In this document: positions 8,253 to 16,648 of the stretch, piece by piece
Layout: every line of letters starts with the position of its first letter
Position numbering within the stretch: the stretch's first letter is position 1
From: Bog-473 sp052148295
GTDB lineage: Bacteria; Actinomycetota; Acidimicrobiia; Acidimicrobiales; RAAP-2
Length of the DNA: 59,447 bases
NCBI GenBank assembly: GCA_052148295.1
Contig: JBKQIP010000176.1
Location: 1-59,447 of the forward strand
Direction: 5' to 3'
Made by a program: the position numbers and the translations under genes
Notes under the pieces: generated by a model
The model's input: only the letters and a program-made list of their open reading frames with translations
Told to the model about the DNA's origin: nothing
Databases searched by the model: none

Positions 8253-9536
8253 TCAATGCGCGGAGAACCGCGGCAGATGGTCCCGGTTCGCCGCCAGCAG
8301 CGCGTCGGCCAGTTCCGCGGCCAGCGGGTACTGCCCGACCAGGGGGTTGGCCATCAGCGCCCGCACGACATGTTCACGGCTACCCGAGCGCGCCGCGTCC
8401 ACCGCCAGGTGCTCATAGGCCTTGGCGTGTTGGACCAGTCCCAGCATCTCGGGGGGGAGCGGTCGCTGGGGCAGCGGGTGCGCGCCCGTGGCGTCGACGA
8501 CGGCCGGGACCTCGACCACGGCATGGTCGGGCAGTCCCGCAATGGCACCGTCGTTCCGCATGTCGACCACCTGGATATCCCCGGTGTCGGCGTGGAGCGA
8601 CGCCATCAGGCGTACGGCGGCCAGGGAGTAGAACGCGCCGCCCCGGTAGGCCAGGGCGTCCGGCTTGGTCACCAGCTCCGGATCGCGGTAGGCCGCGAGG
8701 AGCTCCTCCTCGAGCTCGGCCACCACGTCGGCCCGTGAACGGTGGCCGGGCGACGACTGCCGGGCCACTTCGGCATCGTGCTGGTAGTAGTAGTGCAGGT
8801 AATACGAGGGCAGGGCCCCGAGCAGCCGGAGCGCGGCGAGGGGAACCCCGCTCTCGAGCTCGAGCTCCGGACCGTACCGCTCGAAGAGCCCGGGGAGGCG
8901 ATCCTGCGTGTCGCCGGGCAGTCGCGCCGAGCGGATCCACGTCAGGTGGTTCAGCCCGACGTGCTCGATCTCGACGACGTCGGGGTCGACGCCCAGGTAG
9001 TGACCGATGCGCCGCTGGGCCCAGATCGCCACGTTGCACAGGCCGACCGCCCGGTGGCCCTCGTCGAGCAGGGCCTGCGTCACGATCCCGACCGGGTTGG
9101 TGAAGTCCACGAACCAGGCGCCGGGGTTGGCCCGTTTGGCCGTTGCCTCGGCCAAATCGAGCACGGTGGGCACCGTGCGAAGCGCCTTGGCCAACCCGCC
9201 CGCCCCGGTCGTCTCCTGACCGAGGCAGCCGTACCCGACCGGAATGGTCTCGTCGAGATGACGCGCCGCCTGACCGCCGATGCGCAGTTGCACCACCACG
9301 AAGTCCGCCCCTTCGAGGGCCTCGTCGGGGTCAGCCGTGGCGCCGAAGGTGCCACGCCACCCCCGGGTGCGCAAGATCCGCTCGGAGAGGCCGCCGACCG
9401 CCTCCCGCCGCTCCTCACTGGGATCGAGGAGCACGAGGTCGTCCACGGCCAAGCGATCCTCGTGGTCGCACAGCCCGTCCACCAACTCCGGCGTGTAGGT
9501 GCTGCCCCCGCCCACCACCGCCACTTTGATCCCCAC
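8253..9536 (-). CDS. Glycoside hydrolase family 4, 6-phospho-beta-glucosidase-like
   Basis: 427-residue GH4 enzyme. The NAD-binding GGGSTYTPEL lies at residues 8-17; the metal ligands are expected at the cysteine in VGLCNVA and the histidine in EHVGLNHLTW. GH4 enzymes cleave glycosides by an NAD- and Mn-dependent oxidation-elimination route, usually on 6-phosphorylated disaccharides. The frame stays open further upstream, but the GTG at 9536 starts directly before the Rossmann strand and avoids overlap with the divergent kinase. The divergent BadF-type kinase suggests that an unphosphorylated sugar is taken up, phosphorylated and then cleaved here; chitobiose- or cellobiose-like substrates are inferred. 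Confidence 0.86.
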   Translation of the reverse strand: MGIKVAVVGGGSTYTPELVDGLCDHEDRLAVDDLVLLDPSEERREAVGGLSERILRTRGWRGTFGATADPDEALEGADFVVVQLRIGGQAARHLDETIPVGYGCLGQETTGAGGLAKALRTVPTVLDLAEATAKRANPGAWFVDFTNPVGIVTQALLDEGHRAVGLCNVAIWAQRRIGHYLGVDPDVVEIEHVGLNHLTWIRSARLPGDTQDRLPGLFERYGPELELESGVPLAALRLLGALPSYYLHYYYQHDAEVARQSSPGHRSRADVVAELEEELLAAYRDPELVTKPDALAYRGGAFYSLAAVRLMASLHADTGDIQVVDMRNDGAIAGLPDHAVVEVPAVVDATGAHPLPQRPLPPEMLGLVQHAKAYEHLAVDAARSGSREHVVRALMANPLVGQYPLAAELADALLAANRDHLPRFSAH

Positions 9537-9559
9537 GTCGGTCAACGTACTATCCGACC
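9537..9559. promoter_or_regulatory. 23-bp divergent promoter between GH4 and sugar kinase
   Basis: The whole gap between two divergent start codons is 23 bases. On the plus strand TACTAT (9548-9553) ends 6 bases before the kinase GTG. On the minus strand the same bases read ATAGTA and offer TAGTAC, ending 10 bases before the GH4 GTG. The near-symmetric hexamer could serve both directions, with both -35 regions inside the opposite gene. Confidence 0.5.
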
Positions 9560-10591
9560 GTGCCCGACCACCTCGTGCCGACCGGGGCGACGGCGCCATC
9601 GACCGACCCCCCTGCCCTCCTCGCCCTCGACGGCGGCGCCTCGAAGACCGACGCCCTGCTCGTCACCCGGCGCGGGGATGTTCTCGGTCGAGCCCGGACC
9701 GGTCCGAGCAACCACCAGATGGTCGGGCTCGAGGCCGCCATGGACGCCGTGGGTGCGGCCGTCGCCGCCGCCCTCGCTGACGCGGGAATCGACGACCCGC
9801 CCGCGCCCGTGTGCGAGCTCGGCGTGTACTGCCTGGCCGGGATCGACCTCCCGATCGACGAGGAGCGGTTGGCCCCGGCCATCGCGCACCGCGGCTGGAC
9901 CGGGTCGGACCTCCTGCGCAATGACACCTTCGCCGTCTCGCGGGCGGGGACATCGTCCCGCTGGGGCATCGGTGTGGTCTGCGGGTCGGGCTTGAACTGC
10001 GCCGGGGTGGGTCCCGACGGGACCCCGGTGCGCTTCCCGTCACTGGCCGAGCTCTCGGGGGACTTCGCCCCGGGTGGCGCGTGGCTGGGCGTCCGCGCCC
10101 TGGGCCTCGCGCTCCGTGCCACGGACGGCCGCGGGTCGCCCACCCTGCTGAGCTCGCGGGTCCCGGCGCACTTCGACCTCCCCGACGCGGAGGCCGTGCT
10201 GACCGCCGTCTACACGGGCGACCTTGCCTACGGTCGTCTCTTCGACCTGGCGCCGGTGCTCCTCGAGGCCGCGTCGCAAGGGGATGCCCCGGCGCGCCAG
10301 GCGGCGGACATCCTGGCCGACGAGGTGGTGGCTCTGGTGGTCGCCGCCGCAGCGCGCCTCGGCGTGACGGACCAGTCGGTCGAGGTGGTCCTGGGCGGCG
10401 GGGTCTTCAAGACCGGCGATGACGGATTCCACGCGCGGGTCGCCGAGGGCATCCACGCCGTCGTTCCGAGGGCCGTCCTGCGGTACCTCACGGCCCCACC
10501 GGTGCTCGGGGCCGCCCTGCTCGGCCTGGACGCCCTCGGCGTCGACGAGGCGGCCAAGGACCGACTGCGCACCGCCGTGTCGGTCGGATGA
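9560..10591 (+). CDS. BadF/BadG-type N-acetylglucosamine-kinase-like ATPase
   Basis: 343-residue ASKHA-fold kinase of the BadF/BadG/BcrA/BcrD group. The phosphate-1 loop LALDGGASKTDALL is at about 22-35, the catalytic aspartate lies in the LLRNDTFAV segment, and the phosphate-2/adenosine motifs GIGVVCGSGLNCAG and VVLGGGVFKTG follow. There are no CoA-dehydratase iron ligands, so a GlcNAc-kinase-like sugar kinase is the better reading. No ribosome site precedes the GTG start; a leaderless transcript is likely. The divergent GH4 gene supports a shared role in oligosaccharide or amino-sugar use. Confidence 0.82.
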   Translation: MPDHLVPTGATAPSTDPPALLALDGGASKTDALLVTRRGDVLGRARTGPSNHQMVGLEAAMDAVGAAVAAALADAGIDDPPAPVCELGVYCLAGIDLPIDEERLAPAIAHRGWTGSDLLRNDTFAVSRAGTSSRWGIGVVCGSGLNCAGVGPDGTPVRFPSLAELSGDFAPGGAWLGVRALGLALRATDGRGSPTLLSSRVPAHFDLPDAEAVLTAVYTGDLAYGRLFDLAPVLLEAASQGDAPARQAADILADEVVALVVAAAARLGVTDQSVEVVLGGGVFKTGDDGFHARVAEGIHAVVPRAVLRYLTAPPVLGAALLGLDALGVDEAAKDRLRTAVSVG

Positions 10592-10682
10592 ACCGGGGGC
10601 GTCGCCATATCGGCCACCGGACCCGCGGACGAGGTCCCGGGTGGGCGCCCCTGCGGGCCGGCCCGGCGGGAAGACGCGGGAG

Positions 10683-10865
10683 ATGGCCATCGGGCTGCGG
10701 GTCTCCACGTGGACGGTGGACGAGCCCCGCCACATGGCGCGCGTCACCCGGGCGGGCGTCGACGCCATTGTCAGCAACCGCCTGGCCGAGCTGCAGAGGT
10801 TCCTGGCGGGGACCACGCCGGGCGACGCCCGCCCCGGTGCTCACGCCACTGAGCCGCCGCCCTGA
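10683..10865 (+). pseudogene. C-terminal remnant of glycerophosphodiester phosphodiesterase
   Basis: The 60-residue translation begins IGLRVSTWTVDEPRHM and continues with AGVDAIVSNRLAE. This matches the last beta-alpha units of GDPD/UgpQ enzymes, whose C-terminus typically reads V-x-TWTVD-x-P-x-HM and GVDAI-x-TN. The other roughly 180 residues, including the catalytic HRG start, are absent upstream, where the sugar-kinase gene ends at 10591 and only about 90 bases of unrelated DNA intervene. Its end overlaps the convergent hydrolase gene by 25 bases. It is most likely a decayed gene, although a short peptide could still be made from the ATG. Confidence 0.7.
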
Positions 10866-11584
10866 GGCCCCGCCGCGATGGCTTCGAGCAGCGCGGCCGT
10901 CTCCCCGGGGGCTTCGAGCATGAGGACGTGCCCGCCGGCGACCTCGTGTGTCTCCCACCCGGCGGCCACGGCCGCATCGTAGAACCGAGTCAAGCTGGAC
11001 AGCGGCGGGCTGGTGTGGTTGACGAAGACCTTGCGGGTCCGGGCGAGGGGCTGCGGGTCGAACGTCGTGGGCTCCACCTGGCAGCGGAACGGGAAATCCG
11101 TCAGGCGCGGCCCGGCCCAGGCGCGTAGCCCTTCGTCACGCACTCCCCACTGCTCCAGGAACTGCGGCGTCGCCGGCAGGAACCAACCCTGGCCGTGCTC
11201 GGCCACCTGTTCCCGGTAGCGCTGCGCCACATCGGGTGGCTCGACATCGAGCAGCGACTGGCCCGGGCCGGTGATGAAGGCGGCCAGATAGACGACCGAG
11301 GCCAGGCGTTCTCCGCTGCGTTCGGCCAGCGGCCCGGCCAGGATGCCCGCATAGCTGTGCAGGACGAGGTGCACATCGTGGAGATCTTCGAACCACAGCA
11401 GGTCGCCCAGATCCCGAACATGTGTCTCGACTCCGACGTCGGCCGTCAGTTCCCGGCGACGGTCGCCCTGTCCGGCCAGCGTCGGCGTGTGGACATCATG
11501 CCCGCGCGCCGACAGGGCCCGCCGGGTCGCGCCCCAGCACCACCCTCCGTGCATCGCCCCGTGGACGAGAACGAACGTCGCCAT
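10841..11584 (-). CDS. Alpha/beta-hydrolase (esterase-like)
   Basis: 247-residue alpha/beta-hydrolase. The oxyanion-hole region is FVLVHGAMHGGWCW at residues 3-16. The nucleophile elbow reads LHSYAG, so the first glycine of the usual G-x-S-x-G is histidine, as in the plant hydroxynitrile-lyase/methyl-esterase (MenH-related) subgroup. The catalytic histidine is expected in VAGGHVLML near the C-terminus. The ATG at 11584 begins the first beta-strand; the longer frame upstream lacks homology. Substrate unknown. The 190 bases upstream to the next gene hold no gene. Confidence 0.85.
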   Translation of the reverse strand: MATFVLVHGAMHGGWCWGATRRALSARGHDVHTPTLAGQGDRRRELTADVGVETHVRDLGDLLWFEDLHDVHLVLHSYAGILAGPLAERSGERLASVVYLAAFITGPGQSLLDVEPPDVAQRYREQVAEHGQGWFLPATPQFLEQWGVRDEGLRAWAGPRLTDFPFRCQVEPTTFDPQPLARTRKVFVNHTSPPLSSLTRFYDAAVAAGWETHEVAGGHVLMLEAPGETAALLEAIAAGPQGGGSVA

Positions 11585-11774
11585 GGCCACTCCTCCCCCG
11601 CGCGGGGCGACGCTACCGGGCCCGGTGTCGAACCGCGCCGTGAATGACGGCATCGGTGCCGACGAGTGACTGTCGAGCCCCAACGCCCACTCGATCCACA
11701 TCTCCGGGACGTGCGACTGCCCGACCACGTGAAGCGTCGGATCCCGACGATCAGTGCTCCGAGCTGAACGACGA

Positions 11775-12557
11775 TCAGTGGGCGAAGAGGTGCCATCCGG
11801 CGTAGGCCCACGCCGCGATCAGGAGCGCGTTGGCCGGCAACGGCCCTGAGATCAGTCGCACGAACTCCTCGGCCGTGGCCAGACGACCCCGCGTGCGCCT
11901 GGCCGCGAGATCGATGAGCACGCAGACGACGACGACACCCACCCAGAAGGCCACACCGGCGGTACGGCTCTGTGGGAGGAGCAGCGCCGGGACCAGCGCC
12001 GGATGGAGCGCGGGATGGAGTGCGGGATGGAGTGCCACCAAGGCCACCGCGCCCGGCGCGGCCCCGGGCGCGGCGTCACGGGCCGGCTGGGCCGGGAGGG
12101 GCCGGACCGGCGCCCTGGCCCGGGCCACGCCGTAGCCGAGGCCGACCAGTATCCAGACCAACCACAGCGCGGCGTTGACGGGCCGGAACGCCTGGGCCAG
12201 TGCGCTGATGGTCAGGTGCGGCACGTGCGGGCCCGTGTCGATGCCGAGCACCTCCCAGACCACCAGGACGAGCACGACGGCCAACCAGGGCCACACGCCC
12301 AGGAGCGTGCGACTGGCCCCGCCCCGACCCGGTCGCGGCCAGTCCTGCCCGGCGGGTGCGACGCGAAGGGCCCAGCGGCGATGCCGCCGGCCCCGCCAAA
12401 GCAAGACATCCACGCCGGCCACCGCGACCAGCGTGGCACCCCAGGAGGCAAAGGCGGCCGCCGTGGAGTGGTGGACACCGCTCGCCCAGCCACACCAGAC
12501 ACACAGGGCCACGGCCGACACGACGATGGTGGCCCTCGGGGCTTGCACGCCCGCCAT
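11775..12557 (-). CDS. Multi-pass membrane protein, unknown function
   Basis: 260 residues with about five predicted membrane helices (roughly 9-26, 34-52, 88-106, 130-147 and 195-220) and a last hydrophobic segment at the C-terminus. A loop around residue 175 contains four HPAL/LHPA units encoded by three tandem copies of a 12-base unit (12001-12036), a sign of slippage expansion. No family is recognised. It precedes the MFS gene's end by 63 bases on the same strand and could be cotranscribed with the MarR-MFS pair. Confidence 0.65.
   Translation of the reverse strand: MAGVQAPRATIVVSAVALCVWCGWASGVHHSTAAAFASWGATLVAVAGVDVLLWRGRRHRRWALRVAPAGQDWPRPGRGGASRTLLGVWPWLAVVLVLVVWEVLGIDTGPHVPHLTISALAQAFRPVNAALWLVWILVGLGYGVARARAPVRPLPAQPARDAAPGAAPGAVALVALHPALHPALHPALVPALLLPQSRTAGVAFWVGVVVVCVLIDLAARRTRGRLATAEEFVRLISGPLPANALLIAAWAYAGWHLFAH
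12001..12036. repeat. 12-bp tandem repeat, three copies
   Basis: Three adjacent copies of GGATGGAG[C/T]GC[G/C] lie inside the membrane-protein gene. Being a multiple of three, copy-number change would keep the frame and add or remove Leu-His-Pro-Ala units in a loop. Confidence 0.8.
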
Positions 12558-12620
12558 GGTCCCACTGACCGGAGCGCGGTACCCGACCGCGCCGCCGGCC
12601 GTCGCCCGGCGCGGCGGTGC

Positions 12621-14690
12621 TCAGGTCTTCGGCCCGACCCCTCCGCCGGTGGCGGCCAGGCGATCACGGGGAACGGCGTCGGCGACCAGCCGCTCGTCGT
12701 CGGCGAGGAGCGCGGCGGCCAGGTCCTTGACCATGTCGATGACCTCGGGATGCTCCTGGGGGTTCCAGCCTTCGAGCAGCTCGGTCAACCCGCTGCGCCG
12801 AGCCTCGGCCAGACGGGCGATGGCCTGCTCACCGGCCGGGGTCAGCTCGAGGTCGGACTCGTCACCGTGGCTCACCCGGGCCACCATCCCCGCACCGATC
12901 AGACCCTCCACTCCGGGCTGGATGATCTGGGCGTCGACCTTCAACCGGCCCGCGATGTCCCCGAGGGTGCACGCTGGGCTGTCGGCCAGGCGGTAGAGCA
13001 GCCAGCACGAACGCGGGGGCAGATCGACGCCGGCTCGCTGGGCCAGCGTCTGGTACAGCTCGCTGCGGTTCTCACGGCTGGAGAAGCGCTCCAGCGCCAG
13101 CTGGATCTCCTGCAGGGACGTCCGCGGACCGGGCATGCCGACGCTCTCGCCGGTGTCGACCGTCTGTACCGTCTTGCGCAGCTCGAGCTCGGGCAGCAGC
13201 CAGCTGAGCAGGAAGGCCAGGAAGGCGATGGGCACGGCCGCCAGGAACACGGTCTGCACGGCCGCCGTGATGGCGGCCAGGACCTTGTCGTAGATCTCCG
13301 GTGCGATGTGGTGCAGCGCGGCCAGGACCGTCGGATCCTGCGTCGACAGGTTGAGGTGCGAGCGGGCGCCGTGGAGCGAGGCCAGGGTGGGAGACAGATT
13401 GCTCCGCAGGGCATTGGAGTAGATGGCGCCGAACACCGCCGTCCCGAAGCAGCCGCCGAGCATGCGGAAGAAGGTGGCGTTGCTGGTGGCCACCCCGAGG
13501 TCCCGGTAGGAGACGGCGTTCTGCACGGCGACGACCAGCACCTGCATGATCAGGCCGAGTCCGACCCCGAACACGAACATGTAGGCCGCCATGACCCAGG
13601 CGCCGGTCTGCTCGCCGATGAGCGACATCAAATAGGCCCCGAGCGTCATGAGGGCCGTGCCCACGATCGGGAAGATCTTGTAGCGACCCCAGCGGGTGAC
13701 CAGACGGCCCGACACGACGGAGGCACCGAGCATGCCCAGCATCAGCGGCAGTATGCGCAGCCCCGACGCGGTGGGGCTCACGCCCTTCACGTTCTGCAGG
13801 AAGAGGGGGAGGAAGGTGAGCGCCCCGAACATGGCGAACCCCATGACGAAGCCGATGGAACTGGCCGCCGAGAACACCCGGATCTTGAAGAGCCGGAGAG
13901 GGATCACCGGTTCCCTGGCCCGGTACTCGGCCACCAGGAACAGGACGGCCATGAGCACGCCCCCCAGCATCAGAGACACGCTCTGCACCGACCCCCAGGC
14001 CCAGGAGACACCGCCGAGGCTGGCGAAGAGGATCAACAGGGTGGCGGCACACGAGAGCAGCACCGCCCCGGCGTAGTCGATGGCGTGATGGACGCGCCGC
14101 AGGGCACTCGGGAGCACGGCGGCGGTGATGAACAGGGCGACGATGCCCAGTGGCAGGTTGATGTAGAAGATCCAGCGCCAGCTCAGGTACGTGACGCAGA
14201 GGCCGCCGATGAGCGGGCCGATCACCGTGGCCAGGGCGAACATGGCGCCGAAGAGGCCCATGTAGCGACCCCGCTCGCGGGGCGACACGACGTCGCCGAT
14301 GATGGTCTGGGCACCCACCATCAGGCCGCCGCCACCGAGTCCTTGGACGGCCCGGAACAGGATCAGCTCCCCCATGGTGTGGCTGAAACCCGACAGGGCG
14401 GATCCCACGAGGAAGATGACGATGGCCGCCTGGAAGAAGAACTTGCGGCCGTACTGGTCGCCCAACTTCCCCCACAACGGCGTCGACACGGTCGAGGTCA
14501 GCAGGTAGGCCGTCACCACCCAGGCCAGATGGGAACCGCCGTGGAGGTCGCCCACGATGGTGGGCAGCGCGGTGGAGACGATGGTCTGGTCCAGCGCGGC
14601 CAGGAGCATGCCCAAGAGGAGCGCCCCGAGAATGAACCACAGGCGCCGCTTGGTGATCGGTTCCGGGGCGACCGGTGCGTCGACGCTCAT
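12621..14690 (-). CDS. DHA2-type MFS exporter fused to a MarR-like winged helix
   Basis: 689-residue protein. Residues about 15-520 form a 14-helix drug:proton antiporter of the EmrB/QacA type, with motif A (GKLGDQYGRK), motif C-like GPLIGG followed by the SWRWIFYINLP signature, and LDQTIVSTALPTIVGDL near the start. After the last helix, residues about 570-680 form a cytosolic domain resembling MarR winged helices (LPPRSCWLLYRLAD, LKVDAQIIQPGVEGLIGAGM, LTPAGEQAIARL). The ATG at 14690 is 43 bases after the marR stop; a further upstream frame is rejected because it overlaps marR. The pair suggests substrate-inducible efflux of hydrophobic toxins. The tail could be a ligand sensor. Confidence 0.88.
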   Translation of the reverse strand: MSVDAPVAPEPITKRRLWFILGALLLGMLLAALDQTIVSTALPTIVGDLHGGSHLAWVVTAYLLTSTVSTPLWGKLGDQYGRKFFFQAAIVIFLVGSALSGFSHTMGELILFRAVQGLGGGGLMVGAQTIIGDVVSPRERGRYMGLFGAMFALATVIGPLIGGLCVTYLSWRWIFYINLPLGIVALFITAAVLPSALRRVHHAIDYAGAVLLSCAATLLILFASLGGVSWAWGSVQSVSLMLGGVLMAVLFLVAEYRAREPVIPLRLFKIRVFSAASSIGFVMGFAMFGALTFLPLFLQNVKGVSPTASGLRILPLMLGMLGASVVSGRLVTRWGRYKIFPIVGTALMTLGAYLMSLIGEQTGAWVMAAYMFVFGVGLGLIMQVLVVAVQNAVSYRDLGVATSNATFFRMLGGCFGTAVFGAIYSNALRSNLSPTLASLHGARSHLNLSTQDPTVLAALHHIAPEIYDKVLAAITAAVQTVFLAAVPIAFLAFLLSWLLPELELRKTVQTVDTGESVGMPGPRTSLQEIQLALERFSSRENRSELYQTLAQRAGVDLPPRSCWLLYRLADSPACTLGDIAGRLKVDAQIIQPGVEGLIGAGMVARVSHGDESDLELTPAGEQAIARLAEARRSGLTELLEGWNPQEHPEVIDMVKDLAAALLADDERLVADAVPRDRLAATGGGVGPKT

Positions 14691-14733
14691 GCGACGCCCC
14701 GCCCGGGTCCGCCCGCCATTCTCGTGCCGCGGG

Positions 14734-15249
14734 TCACGCGCTCTCCTCGGCCAGGATGACCAGACCCTCCAGCATGGCGCGGGCGCGATCGGGGCCCATG
14801 CGGGCCAGGGCCCGGCGCAGCGGCGCCAGGCGCGCCGCCAGGACATTGCCCCCGTCCTTGCGGAAGGCGGGGGCGACGGTGACCACGGTCCTCCGCCGGT
14901 CGAGGCTGTCCTCCCGGCGCTCGACCAGACCGGCATCGGCCAACTGCGTGGCCAGGAGGCTGGCCGTCGTCGTGGCGCAACCCTCGCGCCGCGCCAACTC
15001 CGACACCGACAGCGGCCCGTGCATGGCCACGATGGCGAAGGTGGTCATGTGCCGGGGGGCCAGCACGCCCTCGTCGAGCAGCGCCTGCACCCGGGAGGGG
15101 ATCTCCTCGTTGTGTTTGGCATTCCGGGTGAGCCGGACGAAGGCCAGGAACAGATCGAACGCGTCCTCCGCGGTGACGTCGTCATCCACGTCGTCACCGC
15201 CGCTACCGCCCCCCCGGACCATCAGTGACTGCACGGTGGTCTCCGGCAT
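14734..15249 (-). CDS. MarR-family transcriptional regulator
   Basis: 171-residue winged-helix regulator. The HTH lies in LSVSELARREGCATTTASLLATQLADAGLV and is followed by the wing REDSLDRRRTVVTVA with the usual D-x-R-x-x-x-V pattern. It is placed to repress itself and the downstream MFS exporter (43-base gap). The ATG at 15249 is preferred over the GTG nine bases earlier, because that GTG directly touches the -10 hexamer and could not be in the mRNA. A short inverted repeat spans this start. Confidence 0.88.
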   Translation of the reverse strand: MPETTVQSLMVRGGGSGGDDVDDDVTAEDAFDLFLAFVRLTRNAKHNEEIPSRVQALLDEGVLAPRHMTTFAIVAMHGPLSVSELARREGCATTTASLLATQLADAGLVERREDSLDRRRTVVTVAPAFRKDGGNVLAARLAPLRRALARMGPDRARAMLEGLVILAEESA

Positions 15250-15287
15250 AATACGCACATTATAAAACTATGTTGGATCAAATACAA
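15247..15287 (-). promoter_or_regulatory. Promoter and putative operator of marR-MFS operon
   Basis: On the minus strand TTGTAT (15287-15282), a 17-base spacer, and a perfect TATAAT (15264-15259) lie 9 bases before the ATG at 15249. The transcript would be nearly leaderless. A perfect inverted repeat ATAAT-N6-ATTAT (15248-15263) covers the -10 and the start codon, a sensible position for MarR autorepression. Confidence 0.75.
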
Positions 15288-15659
15288 TAGGCCGACACCG
15301 TGCGGTGACGGGGTGAAACGGCCGCTGCGGGGCGGGGCGTGCTCCCCAACGACTTGCCTTTTCCGAGGCATGCCGGGAAGTCTGGTCGGCAATCACGAGG
15401 ACGGCGCCCATGGCCGAGACCCCGCATGGCCGAGGAATCCGTGCCCGAGCCCGACGACCGCCGGGACATCCGCGTTCGCCATGAGCGCATGATCGCCTCA
15501 CGCGCACCCGGCAAGCCGAGAGACGTGCCCATGGCCGGTGGCCGGTGGCCGGTAGGGCGAGGCCCGACCCGCGCCATCGTCGGCCGGGCGTGCAACACTC
15601 CTGGCGCCGGATGACACCGACCGGCCGGATGACCCCGAACTGAAGAAAGGCCGATCAGC
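15288..15659. other. Intergenic region before nitronate monooxygenase
   Basis: About 370 bases between two divergent genes. Open frames are present, but they are Arg/Pro-rich shadows with no domain and no ribosome site. The right end should contain the promoter of the nitronate monooxygenase gene; no convincing -35/-10 pair was found. Confidence 0.5.
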
Positions 15660-16625
15660 ATGCGCACCCGCCTGACAGAACTGCTGGGTATCGAGCATCC
15701 CGTGATGCTGGCCGGCATGGGCGGCGTCTCCTACTCCGCCCTGGCCGCGGCCGTCTCCGACGCCGGCGGCTTCGGCTGCCTGGGTGCCTCGACCATGGGG
15801 AACGAGCAGATGGTGGCGGAGATCGCGGCCGTGCGGTCCGCCACGGACAAGCCCTTCGGGGTCGATCTGCTCACGGCCATGCCCGGGGGGATGAGCGCGC
15901 AGGTGCAACTGATCATCGAGGGTGGCGCCCAGGCGTTCGTGGCCGGACTGGGCGTGCCCACCGAGGTGGTGGATCAGTGCCATCGCCACGGCGTGGTCGT
16001 GGTCAGCATGTGCGGCAAGGTCGACCACGCCGTCCGGGCCACCGAAGCCGGCTGCGACCTGGTGGTGGCCCAGGGGACCGAGGCCGGGGGTCACACCGGC
16101 CAGGTGGCCTCCTTGCCGTTGATCCCCCAGATCGTCGATGCCGTCGGCCACCGTGTCCCCGTGGTCGCCGCCGGTGGGATCTTCGATGGCCGGGGCCTGG
16201 CCGCCGCCCTCGCGCTGGGGGCGGACGGCATCTGGGTGGGCACTCGCTTCATCGCCACGCCCGAGGCGCGTGGAGTGCTCGGGTACAAGGACACCCTGCT
16301 GGCCAGCCGGGAGGACCAGACCACGGTCAGCCGCGCCTACTCGGGCAAGACCATGCGGGTCGTGCGCAACCGCTACACGGAGTATTTCGAGGCGCATCCC
16401 GACGAGCTCAAGAAATTCCCCGAGCAACTCGGGGTCGCCTACGGCTCCGGCGTCATGCACCTGGGAGGTGACTCGTTCACCGACGGGGTGGACGTGGACA
16501 CGGAGTGCTACCCGGCCGGTCAGGGCGTGGGCGCCATCACCGAGCTGGTGCCCGCGGGCGAGCTGGTACGCCGCTTCGTCGCCGAGGCCGAAGCGGTGCT
16601 CGACCGCCTGCACGGCCTGCGTTGA
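15660..16625 (+). CDS. Nitronate monooxygenase / 2-nitropropane-dioxygenase-like flavoprotein
   Basis: 321-residue FMN-dependent TIM-barrel protein. The N-terminal ELLGIEHPVMLAGMGGVS, the GTEAGGHTG motif near residue 140 (with the histidine typical of the family) and the phosphate-binding segments VVAAGGIFDGRGLAAALALG and GADGIWVGTRF are all present. The family oxidises alkyl nitronates, although many members act as quinone or enoyl reductases or detoxify propionate-3-nitronate. A GAAAGG ribosome site lies before the ATG. It is convergent with the thioesterase gene; a small GC hairpin follows its stop. Confidence 0.88.
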   Translation: MRTRLTELLGIEHPVMLAGMGGVSYSALAAAVSDAGGFGCLGASTMGNEQMVAEIAAVRSATDKPFGVDLLTAMPGGMSAQVQLIIEGGAQAFVAGLGVPTEVVDQCHRHGVVVVSMCGKVDHAVRATEAGCDLVVAQGTEAGGHTGQVASLPLIPQIVDAVGHRVPVVAAGGIFDGRGLAAALALGADGIWVGTRFIATPEARGVLGYKDTLLASREDQTTVSRAYSGKTMRVVRNRYTEYFEAHPDELKKFPEQLGVAYGSGVMHLGGDSFTDGVDVDTECYPAGQGVGAITELVPAGELVRRFVAEAEAVLDRLHGLR

Positions 16626-16638
16626 CGGGCGCCGCCCG
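16626..16638. terminator. Small GC hairpin between convergent genes
   Basis: CGGGC-GCC-GCCCG directly follows the stop of the nitronate monooxygenase gene, in the 23-base gap to the convergent thioesterase stop. There is no U-tract, so it is at most a weak or Rho-assisted terminator. Confidence 0.35.
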
Positions 16639-16648
16639 CCCCGGCGCG

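Noticed and set aside
10592..10682. Upstream part of the GDPD gene
   Set aside because: No GDPD-like residues can be found in any frame before about 10660.
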